A DNA stretch of 28,296 nucleotides. Origin: a virus. Numbering within the stretch: the stretch's first letter is position 1; each line of letters starts with the position of its first letter. The notes under the pieces were generated by a model. The model had not been told where the DNA came from, ran no database searches, and saw only the letters and a list, made by a program, of their open reading frames with translations. Positions 16,985 through 24,173 of the stretch are shown here, one piece after another. Made by a program: the position numbers and the translations under genes. The stretch is from positions 1 through 28,296 of IMG/VR virus record IMGVR_UViG_3300014820_000008, one strand, 5' to 3'.

Positions 16985-17398
16985 TTATTCTGCCTTAATT
17001 CTAGGTTTAACTACCAATACGCTGTACTTCCGATCGATCTGCAGACTCAACGGTAATTTGTCGGGGTGCTTCGCAATCCACTCGGCCATATTTTTCTGCG
17101 CCACGCGCTGCTCGAACAAATCCAGCGCGTCGTTTTCCTTGACGAAGGTTTTAAAATCGTCCCAGTCAGTGCTCCAGAACCGCTGTTTGACTACTTTGCT
17201 GACGGTGCCGAACTCGGTTTTCAATCCGTCTGATCCCGTTGCTTCCATCAGGTCGAGCATCAACTTGCCGACTTGATCCAGCTGGTCCTTGTAAAGATCG
17301 TCCTGCTTCTTGAACGCCGCACTCGCTTCTTCTTTCTTGTCGCGAATCTTGCGGTAGATGCGCGTTAGACGCGAGGCGTCTAGTGGGTTGTCGCTCAT
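16985..17398 (-). CDS. Conserved phage coiled-coil protein (137 aa), first gene after promoter P1
   Basis: The sequence matches a family I have seen repeatedly in phage replication regions: LDASRLTRIYRKIRDKKEEA, a Lys/Glu/Asp-rich helix (AAFKKQDDLYKDQLDQVGKL) probably coiled coil, then KTEFGTVSKVVKQRFWSTDW, a LFEQRVAQKNMAEWIAKHPD helix and a final strand (IDRKYSVLVVKPR). Its biochemical function is not established to my knowledge. It follows the SSB-like protein's partner position and is the first gene transcribed from P1, with the leader AAGTGAGAAAATCAA before its ATG, identical to the leader of the DUF3150-like gene at 27097. Confidence 0.75.
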   Translation of the reverse strand: MSDNPLDASRLTRIYRKIRDKKEEASAAFKKQDDLYKDQLDQVGKLMLDLMEATGSDGLKTEFGTVSKVVKQRFWSTDWDDFKTFVKENDALDLFEQRVAQKNMAEWIAKHPDKLPLSLQIDRKYSVLVVKPRIKAE

Positions 17399-17418
17399 TT
17401 GATTTTCTCACTTGTTAA

Positions 17419-17441
17419 GTTAGCAGAAACATTCTGCTAAC
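17419..17441. promoter_or_regulatory. Perfect 10-bp inverted repeat at the P1 start region (candidate operator)
   Basis: GTTAGCAGAA (17419-17428) and TTCTGCTAAC (17432-17441) are exact reverse complements separated by three bases. The element begins six bases downstream of the P1 -10 box, covering roughly +1 to +22. It could be an operator for a dimeric repressor or a 5' hairpin protecting the transcript. The sister promoter P2 lacks it. Confidence 0.75.
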
Positions 17442-17447
17442 GAATTC

Positions 17448-17476
17448 ATTGTATAACGACTTCTTTATCGTGTCAA
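17448..17476 (-). promoter_or_regulatory. Sigma70 promoter P1, leftward
   Basis: On the minus strand TTGACA (17476-17471) and TACAAT (17453-17448) are separated by 17 bases, an exact -35 box and a one-mismatch -10 box at ideal spacing. The -35 overlaps the stop of the upstream gene. It should drive the genes from 17398 to the terminator at 11614 using host RNA polymerase. Confidence 0.92.
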
Positions 17477-17736
17477 CCTAATTTTTGTTCTGGTACTGAA
17501 CTATTGCGCATGCCGTAATCTTCGTTGATGTAATACATACCAGCGCTTTTAGTGGCGACTGAGCTTTGCCGGCAGCCGACACCAGCAATGGAGGCGTTAC
17601 CTTTGGCGTCGGTCGCTGCATCAAGCAAGCACATACTGTCGTAGAACGGCAACTCGGACAGATCGGCATCGTCTTGATACCGATCATATTTGCCGCCGAA
17701 GAAATCACTTGCGGTTGTGCACACGAGTATCGTCAT
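17473..17736 (-). CDS. Mini-protein of the LL[DN]A-GVG-YY family (copy 1)
   Basis: The 87-residue product starts at an ATG that shares its A with the helicase stop (TAATG) and ends inside the -35 box of P1. The core reads CLLDAATDAKGNASIAGVGC and then GMYYINEDYG. Three other small genes at 26005, 27518 and 27927 have the same spacing of LL[DN]A, Gly, Ile/Leu, GVG and a final aromatic pair. The N-terminus (MTILVCTTASDFFGG) differs between copies. No known domain is recognised. The pattern suggests a small beta-containing fold kept in several diverged copies. Confidence 0.7.
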   Translation of the reverse strand: MTILVCTTASDFFGGKYDRYQDDADLSELPFYDSMCLLDAATDAKGNASIAGVGCRQSSVATKSAGMYYINEDYGMRNSSVPEQKLG

Positions 17737-19280
17737 TAAAACCCCCGTAATTCCGTACGGTATAGTTCCAGCAGATCGCTCTGCGCAGCCCCGCGCTTTT
17801 CCAGCACGCCATACACCTTGCGTTCAATCGGAGCACCAATCAATTTCACGACTGTCATTTTATTTTGCTGGCCGATCCTGTCGATTCTTGCGTTTGCCTG
17901 TAACCACGTTTCGAGGGATGCAACCGGACTGAACCAGATAATTGTGGATGCCGCTGTTAAGGTAATCCCGTGCGCGGCCACTTTCGGCTGCAAGATTAAA
18001 ACCTTCAAAGTAGATGTGTTTTGGAAGGTGTCGATATACAGCTTGCGCGTATCGTGTGGTGTGTCGCCTTGTATGACTGCACATTCTATGCCGAGTCCTT
18101 CCAGATGTTTAGCGATCATTGAAATATTGTGGCGGTATTGTGCGAACACCAAAACCTTCTCGCCGCACTCATTGATAACGTCGACCATTTCCTGCATGCG
18201 CGTGCTGGCCCGGAAGTCGATCACGCTGCCATCATCCGAATACACGGCGCCGGCCGCGATCTGTAATAATTTTCCCATTAGAACGCCGGAGTTGACCGCG
18301 GTGATTTTCTTGTCGGCGGCGACCATCAACAGCTGCGACTTCATTTCTGAATAATACTTGGCCTGTGTTTTGTCCATGTCGAACTCGCGTTCCATGAACG
18401 TGACAGGCGGCAGCTCGGGGCAGTCTTCTTTACCGAACCGTATCGCCGGCTGCATCGCCTTGAATACGGTATCTTGCGCAGTAATTTTCGGCACGAACGT
18501 GAACAGCGACACCTTGTTCATCGTCATGTCTTTCCAACCACTGAAAAATTTAGGCACGCCATCTGGATTGACCAGCTTGGCCAGCCCGTACGCTTGCAGC
18601 GGCGAGTTCGCGGCCGGTGTGCCGGTCAGCAGCCACAGGAAAATGTCTTCGGTCAGCAGCGAGTTGAGCGCCTTCCAACGGTGTGTGGTCGCATTTTGCA
18701 CAGCGCTACACTCGTCGACGATAACCAAATCGAATCCGGCGCGTTTCAAGTCCAGCCGCGATGATGTTAGCCCATCATGGTTGATGATGCAGAATTCACA
18801 GCCACTCTCAATAATCTTCTGGCGCCGCTTACAGTCACCAACGGCGATCCCCACGCTGCGCGTCATGGCCGTCTTGAAAATATCCGCTTCCCATGCTGTA
18901 CGCAAGATCGACAGTGGTGCGACAATAAGTGCTCTCTTTACAAGACCAAGCCGCATCATGCAGTCCGCAGCCCATATTGTGCTTCTACTTTTTCCCGACC
19001 CCATGATTGAAAAGTTAAAACACCGTTTGTATAACGTATAAAATTCTGCCATCAACCGTTGGTGCGACATTGGTTGATCGAGCCCCGGATATGGGTAGTC
19101 CTTCTTGATGTAGCTTGGCACGTTCTGCACGCCAAGTCTCACCAGTTCCATCGCTGACTTCATGGACCAGTGCACAAGAAGCTCGCCAGTCGGCAGCAGT
19201 ACGCTTTTCTTGATGCTCTCGATGATGCGGGCCGGCTCGTGGTATGTGAATAGGAGTGCTTTATTCTCGATGATCTGCAT
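17736..19280 (-). CDS. SNF2-type superfamily 2 DNA helicase/translocase
   Basis: The product (514 residues from ATG 19280) has all helicase motifs in order: a Q-like MSHQ before motif I; motif I MGSGKS (93-98); VAPLSILRTAW (Ia); motif II VDECSA (188-193); motif III LLTGTPAANS (217-226); KVLVFAQYRHNI (IV); AAHGITLTAAS (V); and NARIDRIGQ (VI), the RxxRxGQ signature of SNF2 proteins. Phage members are thought to remodel forks or recombination intermediates. An ATG at 19319 would add 13 residues but overlap the upstream gene by 59 bases; 19280 overlaps by 20 and fits the usual N-terminus, so I chose it. Neither has a strong ribosome binding site. Confidence 0.92.
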   Translation of the reverse strand: MQIIENKALLFTYHEPARIIESIKKSVLLPTGELLVHWSMKSAMELVRLGVQNVPSYIKKDYPYPGLDQPMSHQRLMAEFYTLYKRCFNFSIMGSGKSRSTIWAADCMMRLGLVKRALIVAPLSILRTAWEADIFKTAMTRSVGIAVGDCKRRQKIIESGCEFCIINHDGLTSSRLDLKRAGFDLVIVDECSAVQNATTHRWKALNSLLTEDIFLWLLTGTPAANSPLQAYGLAKLVNPDGVPKFFSGWKDMTMNKVSLFTFVPKITAQDTVFKAMQPAIRFGKEDCPELPPVTFMEREFDMDKTQAKYYSEMKSQLLMVAADKKITAVNSGVLMGKLLQIAAGAVYSDDGSVIDFRASTRMQEMVDVINECGEKVLVFAQYRHNISMIAKHLEGLGIECAVIQGDTPHDTRKLYIDTFQNTSTLKVLILQPKVAAHGITLTAASTIIWFSPVASLETWLQANARIDRIGQQNKMTVVKLIGAPIERKVYGVLEKRGAAQSDLLELYRTELRGF

Positions 19281-19467
19281 AGACTTTTTTTGATTTATCG
19301 TTGCGAAACGTGCCGACATGGTATTGCGTGCAGTATTTGCATTTGTAAATGGCTACCTTGTTACGACGATTGCGCACATGCTTTACCGCCGACTCTGCCA
19401 GCGCAAAGGTAGTGTACTTCAATTTACCTTCACATTGTGAAGGTTGATCGATTGGGAAGTATGACAT
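19261..19467 (-). CDS. Small zinc-ribbon-like protein (68 aa)
   Basis: Cys12 and a later YKCKYCTQYHVGTF segment (Cys43, Cys46, His50) suggest a one-zinc site. The layout 'C.gK..y.t...A.......r.....YkC.yC..yH.G' is one I associate with small phage proteins of unknown function near replication genes. The C-terminus is lysine-rich and charged. The gene overlaps the helicase start by about 20 bases, so the two are probably translationally linked. A nucleic-acid-binding role is possible but unproven. Confidence 0.7.
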   Translation of the reverse strand: MSYFPIDQPSQCEGKLKYTTFALAESAVKHVRNRRNKVAIYKCKYCTQYHVGTFRNDKSKKVYADHRE

Positions 19468-19479
19468 TTATTTTATGTG

Positions 19480-19740
19480 CTAGACCTTCGGTTTATGATT
19501 CTTTTTGCGCGCGAATGATAGGTTCTTTGCGGGAGCCACCACAGATATATTAGATTTAGCGTTTGTTCCGCCGTTAGCGATAGCCGTCTTGTGGGCAACG
19601 TGTTTCCCCGCTCGGTCAATTCCTGCGTCATCCACGGCCTTCCGCGCCAGATAGCGTTGATGTCTTGCTTCATCTTCGCCCCTCGCTTGCTGCTGAAGGT
19701 ATTCTTTTTTATAATTTGCTTTCCGGTTCTTGACTGGCAC
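19480..19740 (-). CDS. Small HNH-endonuclease-like protein (86 aa, GTG start)
   Basis: A GTG start at 19740 follows a strong AAGGGGAG ribosome binding site. The protein begins with a very basic NYKKEYLQQQARGEDEARHQ helix and then reads DRAGKHVAHKTAIANGGTNA and SNISVVAPAKNLSFARKK. This fits small phage HNH proteins of the type 'GkdVdHk.pL..GG.n..sNl.v.s...N.sf.R'. The first Asp of the usual DH pair is Ala here (AHK), which may weaken or abolish cleavage. It overlaps the 3' end of the upstream membrane-protein gene by 32 bases. A nicking or packaging-related nuclease role is family-based inference. Confidence 0.65.
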   Translation of the reverse strand: MPVKNRKANYKKEYLQQQARGEDEARHQRYLARKAVDDAGIDRAGKHVAHKTAIANGGTNAKSNISVVAPAKNLSFARKKNHKPKV

Positions 19741-19960
19741 GGTGCTCCCCTTTGGCGTACTTGTAGCGAAAATATAAAAAAAGAAGAACAGGCCATAATG
19801 TCAAGACCATCGGCTGCGTAACCAACTTGAATGGCGCATCGCCAAACCACTTGAGCAACGATCCGTTCTCGTCGTCAATTATCGAGTAAATAATCACACC
19901 CAGCAACATATTTGTGGTAATAGCCAGCAGCGTTATAAAAAACATATCTTTAGCGTTCAT
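19709..19960 (-). CDS. Small membrane protein with two predicted TM segments (83 aa)
   Basis: From the ATG at 19960, just after the nuclease stop, the protein has one hydrophobic helix near residues 6-27 (FFITLLAITTNMLLGVIIYS), a polar loop with DDENG, a second helix near 48-65 (VLTLWPVLLFLYF) and a charged tail (KYAKGEHRASQEPES). A two-TM protein inside a replication operon could be an inhibitor of host functions, a superinfection-exclusion factor or a holin-like protein; nothing in the sequence decides. An upstream ATG at 19981 would overlap the nuclease and is less likely. Confidence 0.65.
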   Translation of the reverse strand: MNAKDMFFITLLAITTNMLLGVIIYSIIDDENGSLLKWFGDAPFKLVTQPMVLTLWPVLLFLYFRYKYAKGEHRASQEPESKL

Positions 19961-19961
19961 A

Positions 19962-20618
19962 TCATGTCCCGCAATGTTCACAACTTTTTACGTAGCAGTA
20001 ATTCTTGCATAGGTTGTTCGGGTTCGGGCCGAACATATCGTTCTCTACCGCGTGCTCTATGCGGCTCACTTCATACAACCATCTGAGCCACATGGCCTTG
20101 GCATCTTTCTTCCGGTACGTCGCCTTGATTACCTTGTCAATCTTCAGGAAGCACAGGCCGGCTGTCACCGTGTCGACTTTCGGGAAGTGTTTGAAGATCA
20201 TAAGCGCCATCAGTTCGAGCTGCTTGGTGTCTGCGAACTTCGCCGACGAGCCTGTTTTCCAATCAAGGCAGCGTGCTTTTGTGCCGTCGACTTTGATGAA
20301 GTCGGCCACGCCTCTGACAAAATAATTTTTGTCCTTGAACTCGCACGGCCTGAAATCCGAGCCAATTGCCATCTTATGTTCGACGTAGCTATCTCCAGCC
20401 CATCGCTGGACCGGCTCCACCATCGTTTTAAAGCGCGCATATTCATCCGGTATCGGTGTACCGTCCCTAAGAAAATTTTCGAGTGCTAGATGCACAGCGG
20501 TGCCATATTTCGCCGCGTCTCCCTGCGGCTCAGTGATGTCCTTCAAGATATATTTATGTTTGTACTGCCGCGCGCACGTCTTGAATACCTTGTAGCTTGA
20601 ATATGACCATGCAATCAT
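19962..20618 (-). CDS. Cas4/RecB-type PD-(D/E)XK nuclease
   Basis: I set the start at ATG 20618 because it overlaps the stop of a 55-codon ORF by ATGA and begins the conserved part; an upstream extension to 20759 would run through that ORF. The 218-residue protein shows SYSSYKVFKTCARQY with Cys15, YGTAVHLALENF with His43, GVADF with Asp106, LDWKTG with Asp119 and Lys121, and QLELMALM with Gln133, the RecB-nuclease motifs in order. Cys204, Cys208, Cys213 and Cys216 at the C-terminus together with Cys15 resemble the Fe-S cluster of Cas4/AddB nucleases, with one cysteine in excess. Expected role: DNA end resection for replication or recombination. Confidence 0.88.
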   Translation of the reverse strand: MIAWSYSSYKVFKTCARQYKHKYILKDITEPQGDAAKYGTAVHLALENFLRDGTPIPDEYARFKTMVEPVQRWAGDSYVEHKMAIGSDFRPCEFKDKNYFVRGVADFIKVDGTKARCLDWKTGSSAKFADTKQLELMALMIFKHFPKVDTVTAGLCFLKIDKVIKATYRKKDAKAMWLRWLYEVSRIEHAVENDMFGPNPNNLCKNYCYVKSCEHCGT

Positions 20619-20782
20619 TTGATCCTGTCTTTCTCGCCGATGAATACGACCAATTCGGGGGTCGTATCCGGTATTGGTATCTGCGCGGAATAGGCGCCCA
20701 TGTGCTTCATCAGGTTGAGTGCGGCGTCGATCAGATGTTCTTCCAGACGCTTTTGCCATTCATCCAAGAATTCATTTTCCAT
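20615..20782 (-). CDS. Small protein (55 aa), helical N-terminus
   Basis: ATG at 20782 uses the last A of the upstream stop (TGATG), and the stop overlaps the nuclease ATG (ATGA). The product begins MENEFLDEWQKRLEEHL, continues AALNLMKHMGAYSAQIPIPD and ends ELVVFIGEKDRIK: one amphipathic acidic helix, then a proline turn and a beta strand. I do not recognise it. The double overlap is good evidence that it is translated, and it fixes the nuclease start. Confidence 0.7.
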   Translation of the reverse strand: MENEFLDEWQKRLEEHLIDAALNLMKHMGAYSAQIPIPDTTPELVVFIGEKDRIK

Positions 20783-21012
20783 CAGTCAGTCCTTTTAAAT
20801 GAGCTAAAACAGTCACCCGGCATACGCAATATTTTTTCTTTGCCATCTACCGAATACGCTGAAGATATGTAGATTTCAGTCGGCTTAAATTGTACGTCGT
20901 ATGTATGCTTGCTTGCCGAGAGCGTAGCCACTTCTCTGTGGTTTTCTTTAAAAAAGGATTCCAATAAATCTTGGCCTTTTTCGTTCAGTGTCGGCACAAA
21001 TATAAATTTCAT
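20782..21012 (-). CDS. Small hypothetical phage protein (76 aa)
   Basis: The ATG at 21012 overlaps the upstream stop by one base (TGATG); a TTG three bases earlier is unlikely to be used. The product reads MKFIFVPTLNEKGQDLLESF, then HREVATLSASKHTYDVQFKP and TEIYISSAYSVDG, suggesting a mixed alpha/beta domain of strands around one helix. It ends DCFSSFKRTD. No family recognised. It belongs to the run of small genes between the polymerase and the nuclease. Confidence 0.6.
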   Translation of the reverse strand: MKFIFVPTLNEKGQDLLESFFKENHREVATLSASKHTYDVQFKPTEIYISSAYSVDGKEKILRMPGDCFSSFKRTD

Positions 21013-21215
21013 CAATAAGCCTCATCTAAAAATTTAACAGTTTTGATTTCGTACCGCGGCTTATGTATCGCCATCGGAAATTCTTCGAACATCACAGTGT
21101 GTAGTGTAACGTCCCTGATATACATTTTGGAAATAGTTTCGTGTCCCGGCAGCCGGACATACCACAGTGCGCCTTTGATTAGGTTCTGTCCGTCGTCGTT
21201 GATGACTGCGTTCAT
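21012..21215 (-). CDS. Small hypothetical phage protein (67 aa)
   Basis: It overlaps its upstream neighbour by ATGA and its downstream neighbour by one base. The product contains GALWYVRLPGHETISKMYIR followed by TLHTVMFEEFPMAIHKPRYE, reading as a small all-beta protein with alternating hydrophobic residues and an IKTVKFLDEA final strand. No known domain is recognised and no charge or cysteine signature stands out. Confidence 0.6.
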   Translation of the reverse strand: MNAVINDDGQNLIKGALWYVRLPGHETISKMYIRDVTLHTVMFEEFPMAIHKPRYEIKTVKFLDEAY

Positions 21216-21400
21216 TTTTTACCTTTCTTCTTGAATGCGTTCTTGCAGTATGGTGACAGGCTTGCCCTAGCCTTGGCTAGTTCTGCGCGGGTTGGTGATA
21301 CTGGGTTTCCGAGAGCGTCCATACAGGCACCACACAGATCATCAAGGGCTTCGTTCATAGCACGCAACGCAGCCTCAAAAAGTTCTATATGGTTGTTCAT
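21212..21400 (-). CDS. Small helical protein (62 aa)
   Basis: The ATG at 21400 has AGGAG five bases upstream and overlaps the stop of the tiny membrane ORF by ATGA, which makes this start much better than the longer frame that runs into the polymerase. The protein has an acidic helix (ELFEAALRAMNEALDDLCGA), then VSPTRAELAKARASLSPYCK and a very basic tail, NAFKKKGKK. The acidic-then-basic layout could suit binding to a nucleoprotein. No family recognised. Confidence 0.65.
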   Translation of the reverse strand: MNNHIELFEAALRAMNEALDDLCGACMDALGNPVSPTRAELAKARASLSPYCKNAFKKKGKK

Positions 21401-21507
21401 ATAGCTCCTGTAAAAGATAATATAAGCAGCACCACGATAGGCGCGAGCCAGAAAATGGTTAGTGTTGCTAGTAGTGAAGCGAGCACGCCGAGCATGAACA
21501 TTTTCAT
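21397..21507 (-). CDS. Tiny hydrophobic membrane peptide (36 aa)
   Basis: The frame starts two bases after the polymerase stop and ends in an ATGA overlap with the next gene. The product begins MKMFMLGVLASLLATLTIFW and continues LAPIVVLLILSFTGAI: almost wholly hydrophobic, enough for one long or two short membrane segments. Its position between two solid genes with perfect coupling supports translation. Small hydrophobic phage peptides can inhibit host membrane proteins or act as holin-like or antiholin factors; the sequence does not say which. Confidence 0.55.
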   Translation of the reverse strand: MKMFMLGVLASLLATLTIFWLAPIVVLLILSFTGAI

Positions 21508-21509
21508 AG

Positions 21510-23444
21510 CTACTTGGCCTCGGCATATGTGTAACCAAACCCAGCCTCGGCGGAGAGCGGCAAGTCCGGCCACCATTTCGGTGCGATGGAGAATTCAGCG
21601 AGTGCACGAGCCATGCAAGAGCCCTCTTCCCCTTCGTTGACCATCATGCCGGCTTCATCATGCGCGGTCAGGCATACCGGGTAGACCTTGTGCAGTCGCA
21701 GCGTCTGCTCCATGACGATAATGCGCGCCAGATGCTGACACAAGTTCTCGAACAGCATGCGGTCGTAGATGCGGCTGGCGTTGTAACCAGTTCCGTATTT
21801 CCATTCTTCCTTGCCCTTCAGGTTCATGTTCTTGTGTAGGCCCGGATACTGCAGCCAGTGGTCGGCCGGCGTGATGATCCGTTCCTTCTGCGTGCGGCAC
21901 AAGCCAAGCGAATCAATCTCCATATCGAGCCCGGAGAACATGGCTTCGATAGCGCGATCGCATTTCTTCCAGATGCCGGTGCGCCGGTCGGTAATCGCCG
22001 GGAACATCGCGCGCCAGATATTCACGATGCGTTTACATTCCTCGTCGTCCAACAGCATCTTTCCGCCGCTAAGAACGCGCACTGAATTCTGGAACGTGAA
22101 CCACGATGCACCGTACTGCAGCCCGAGCATGCCTACTTTGCCGATGAATCTTTCCTCTTTGTCTTTTTTAGTGATAACGCGACCGAAGATCGACGACGCG
22201 AACCAGCAATATAAGTCTTCACCGGCACGGAGCTTTTCCATAACCTCGTGCGAACCTGCCAAAGCATGCGCCACACGTAGCTCGATGTTGGATGAGTCCA
22301 CAACGACAATAATCTTACCCTCTGGTGCAACGAGCGATTGTCTAAGTACGTCACTGGCTTTCGGCTCATCGTCATTCACCCGTGGTAAATTTTGAAGATT
22401 TAGCTTCATGCCGCCGCTGAAGCGCCACGATATCGCAGCACCACAATAATTTACAGGGAACGGCAGCTTACCCCCGAGGCTACCTGCCACCGTCAGGAAC
22501 GTCTGTATGCGCGTCTCAAGTTGTGTCGACTTCACTTCCAACCGGGTACTCGCTGCCATCGCCACACGCTCGTCCGGATCGTCCAGCAGCGCTTCCAACC
22601 CCTTGTCCGTCTTGGCCAGCGCCGGGATCATCTTCGGATAACCGTTGACGTCCAACACAGCGCTTTCTTTCATCGGCACTGCGGCGCCCAGCTGCGTCAG
22701 GAGATTGGCGAACTTAGGCTGGCTCATGATAATCGGCCGCATGGCTTCTACCGCTTCATCTGGTGTCATACCAGACTGGTATGTGCCGGACACATGAGAC
22801 AGGTCGAGCAGAATGTTGTGCTTACGTGCTATTTCTTTTTCCAGACCAGCCTGCAGCAACGGTATGTCGGCTTCGAATACCGGGTTCGTACTCATCTGGA
22901 TCGCCATGTCGATCAGCCGCATCTCGTGCATGGACAACTGCGGCTTGAGTATCTTGAATATCTCGCGGCACAGCCACGTGTCATGCTTGTTGTACACCGT
23001 CATCTTGGCGATTTCATCCGGCGTGAAGTCGGCCAGCTTCTTACCCTTGGTATTAACTTCGTCCAGCGAGCCCTTTGCCGGCAGCCCAAGAATCTCAGCT
23101 AACTTTTTAAGTGAGGAACCGACAGTGAGCGCGTAGAACGGTCTTGCCATTGACAAGGTGCAGCCCCACGCTTTTGGTTTGAGTCCGAAACGCCATGCGC
23201 ATATCAGTGCGTCGAACCCGATATTGTTGTGCGCAACGATCATGGTGTCGGACCAGTCTATCTTGGAGAATGCGTGGCGTATATTAGCTTCACCAAACAC
23301 AACGTCGATCGGCCAGTCATCGAACGCGATCGACACACTCTGGATTTCCGTCTCCGGGTGCATGATGTATTCGACCGGGTTCATCTTCGCCAAGCTGTGT
23401 GTTGTTGAGAAAAACGACTCGAAGTCAAGGAACGCTACCCGCAT
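21510..23444 (-). CDS. Family A DNA polymerase with 3'-5' exonuclease
   Basis: The 644-residue protein has an intact DEDD exonuclease (LDFES with Asp7 and Glu9; AHNNIGFDALI with Asp78; YNKHD with Asp155) and an intact family A polymerase: motif A VVDSSNIELR (Asp383, Glu388), motif B RFIGKVGMLGLQYG (Arg432, Lys436, Tyr444) and motif C AHDEAGM (His595, Asp596, Glu597). Motif A has Ser where Pol I has Tyr after the catalytic Asp, as in many phage enzymes. There is no 5'-nuclease domain. This is the replicative polymerase of the phage. The ATG at 23444 overlaps the end of the HNH gene by ten bases. Confidence 0.96.
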   Translation of the reverse strand: MRVAFLDFESFFSTTHSLAKMNPVEYIMHPETEIQSVSIAFDDWPIDVVFGEANIRHAFSKIDWSDTMIVAHNNIGFDALICAWRFGLKPKAWGCTLSMARPFYALTVGSSLKKLAEILGLPAKGSLDEVNTKGKKLADFTPDEIAKMTVYNKHDTWLCREIFKILKPQLSMHEMRLIDMAIQMSTNPVFEADIPLLQAGLEKEIARKHNILLDLSHVSGTYQSGMTPDEAVEAMRPIIMSQPKFANLLTQLGAAVPMKESAVLDVNGYPKMIPALAKTDKGLEALLDDPDERVAMAASTRLEVKSTQLETRIQTFLTVAGSLGGKLPFPVNYCGAAISWRFSGGMKLNLQNLPRVNDDEPKASDVLRQSLVAPEGKIIVVVDSSNIELRVAHALAGSHEVMEKLRAGEDLYCWFASSIFGRVITKKDKEERFIGKVGMLGLQYGASWFTFQNSVRVLSGGKMLLDDEECKRIVNIWRAMFPAITDRRTGIWKKCDRAIEAMFSGLDMEIDSLGLCRTQKERIITPADHWLQYPGLHKNMNLKGKEEWKYGTGYNASRIYDRMLFENLCQHLARIIVMEQTLRLHKVYPVCLTAHDEAGMMVNEGEEGSCMARALAEFSIAPKWWPDLPLSAEAGFGYTYAEAK

Positions 23445-24130
23445 ATAATACTTTCTAAAAATTTACGAACTGTAGATTCTTTCTCTGGTGATAGAGAAAA
23501 CCATTTAGTGCGCCCTTTATCTTTTTGTCGCACTTGCCATATCATGTGGTGCGCCGTCATATCTTTCACGCCTAATTGTTCTGCCAATATCCACGCTTTA
23601 GTGCTGGCGTATTTTCTGTTGCGTGCCGGCTCTAATCTAGTTGCCCACTTACAGTTTCCTGCATTGTAGTCGCCGTCGCCGTTTTCTCTATCGATTGTAT
23701 GCGCAGGTGTCGGGCGTCTCCCCATGTCGGCTAGAAAACACTCGAACGACGCCACCCAATAGCAGTCTACTTTGATCCCTCGGCCGCCGTAGTATTTATA
23801 GTCTGGCGTGTTCGGGTTTAGGCATCTATTTTTTAAGCTCTGCCATGTGCGATACTCTGGTGTTGTGATACGCTTTCCGTCTACCCTTGTAATTTCTCCA
23901 TGCTTAAAGCACGATGTGTTGCCGGCAAAGCGTTTGCTAACTTCTTCGTTTCGATAACACCCACACGAAGTCGTAGTGCCAGCCCTTAGATTCTGCCCTC
24001 GTACTAAAGAAAGCGCCCCACAATCACACACACAGGCCCAAACATAAACGCGCGTTTCTAATCGATGTGACACGCCTATAACTTCTAGTCTGCCGAAACG
24101 CATTCCAACCATATTTATGAACGCTTTCAT
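23435..24130 (-). CDS. HNH homing-type endonuclease, free-standing
   Basis: ATG at 24130 follows a GAGGG ribosome binding site. The 231-residue protein has an N-terminal Cys cluster (ACVCDCG ... SCGC; Cys33, 35, 37, 56, 58), then TPEYRTWQSLKNRCLNPNT and YKYYGGRGIKVDCYW, and a catalytic HTIDRENGDGDYNAGNCKWA segment (His144, Asp147, Asn150, Asn159) followed by ARNRKY. A C-terminal AEQLGVKDMTAHHMIWQ stretch may be a small HTH that helps target binding. This is the architecture of mobile phage HNH endonucleases. It stands directly before the DNA polymerase, a common homing site, and its last codons overlap the polymerase start. Confidence 0.9.
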   Translation of the reverse strand: MKAFINMVGMRFGRLEVIGVSHRLETRVYVWACVCDCGALSLVRGQNLRAGTTTSCGCYRNEEVSKRFAGNTSCFKHGEITRVDGKRITTPEYRTWQSLKNRCLNPNTPDYKYYGGRGIKVDCYWVASFECFLADMGRRPTPAHTIDRENGDGDYNAGNCKWATRLEPARNRKYASTKAWILAEQLGVKDMTAHHMIWQVRQKDKGRTKWFSLSPEKESTVRKFLESIICG

Positions 24131-24131
24131 A

Positions 24132-24173
24132 TTAGCCCTCGCAAAAACCTAAGTCTAGCATAAAGATTCTCAT
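24132..24173 (-). pseudogene. 13-codon mini-ORF resembling the polymerase N-terminus
   Basis: The ATG overlaps the stop of the upstream 61-aa gene (ATGA), as expected for a normal operon gene, but the frame ends after MRIFMLDLGFCEG, one base before the HNH start. The first eight residues resemble the polymerase start MRVAFLDF, including the exonuclease Asp at position 7. It may be the stub of the original polymerase 5' end left beyond an HNH insertion. Thirteen codons is little evidence, so chance remains possible. Confidence 0.35.

Noticed and set aside
19962-20618. Cas4-like nuclease as part of a CRISPR system
   Set aside because: No array and no other cas-type gene in the window; phage replication blocks often contain such nucleases alone.
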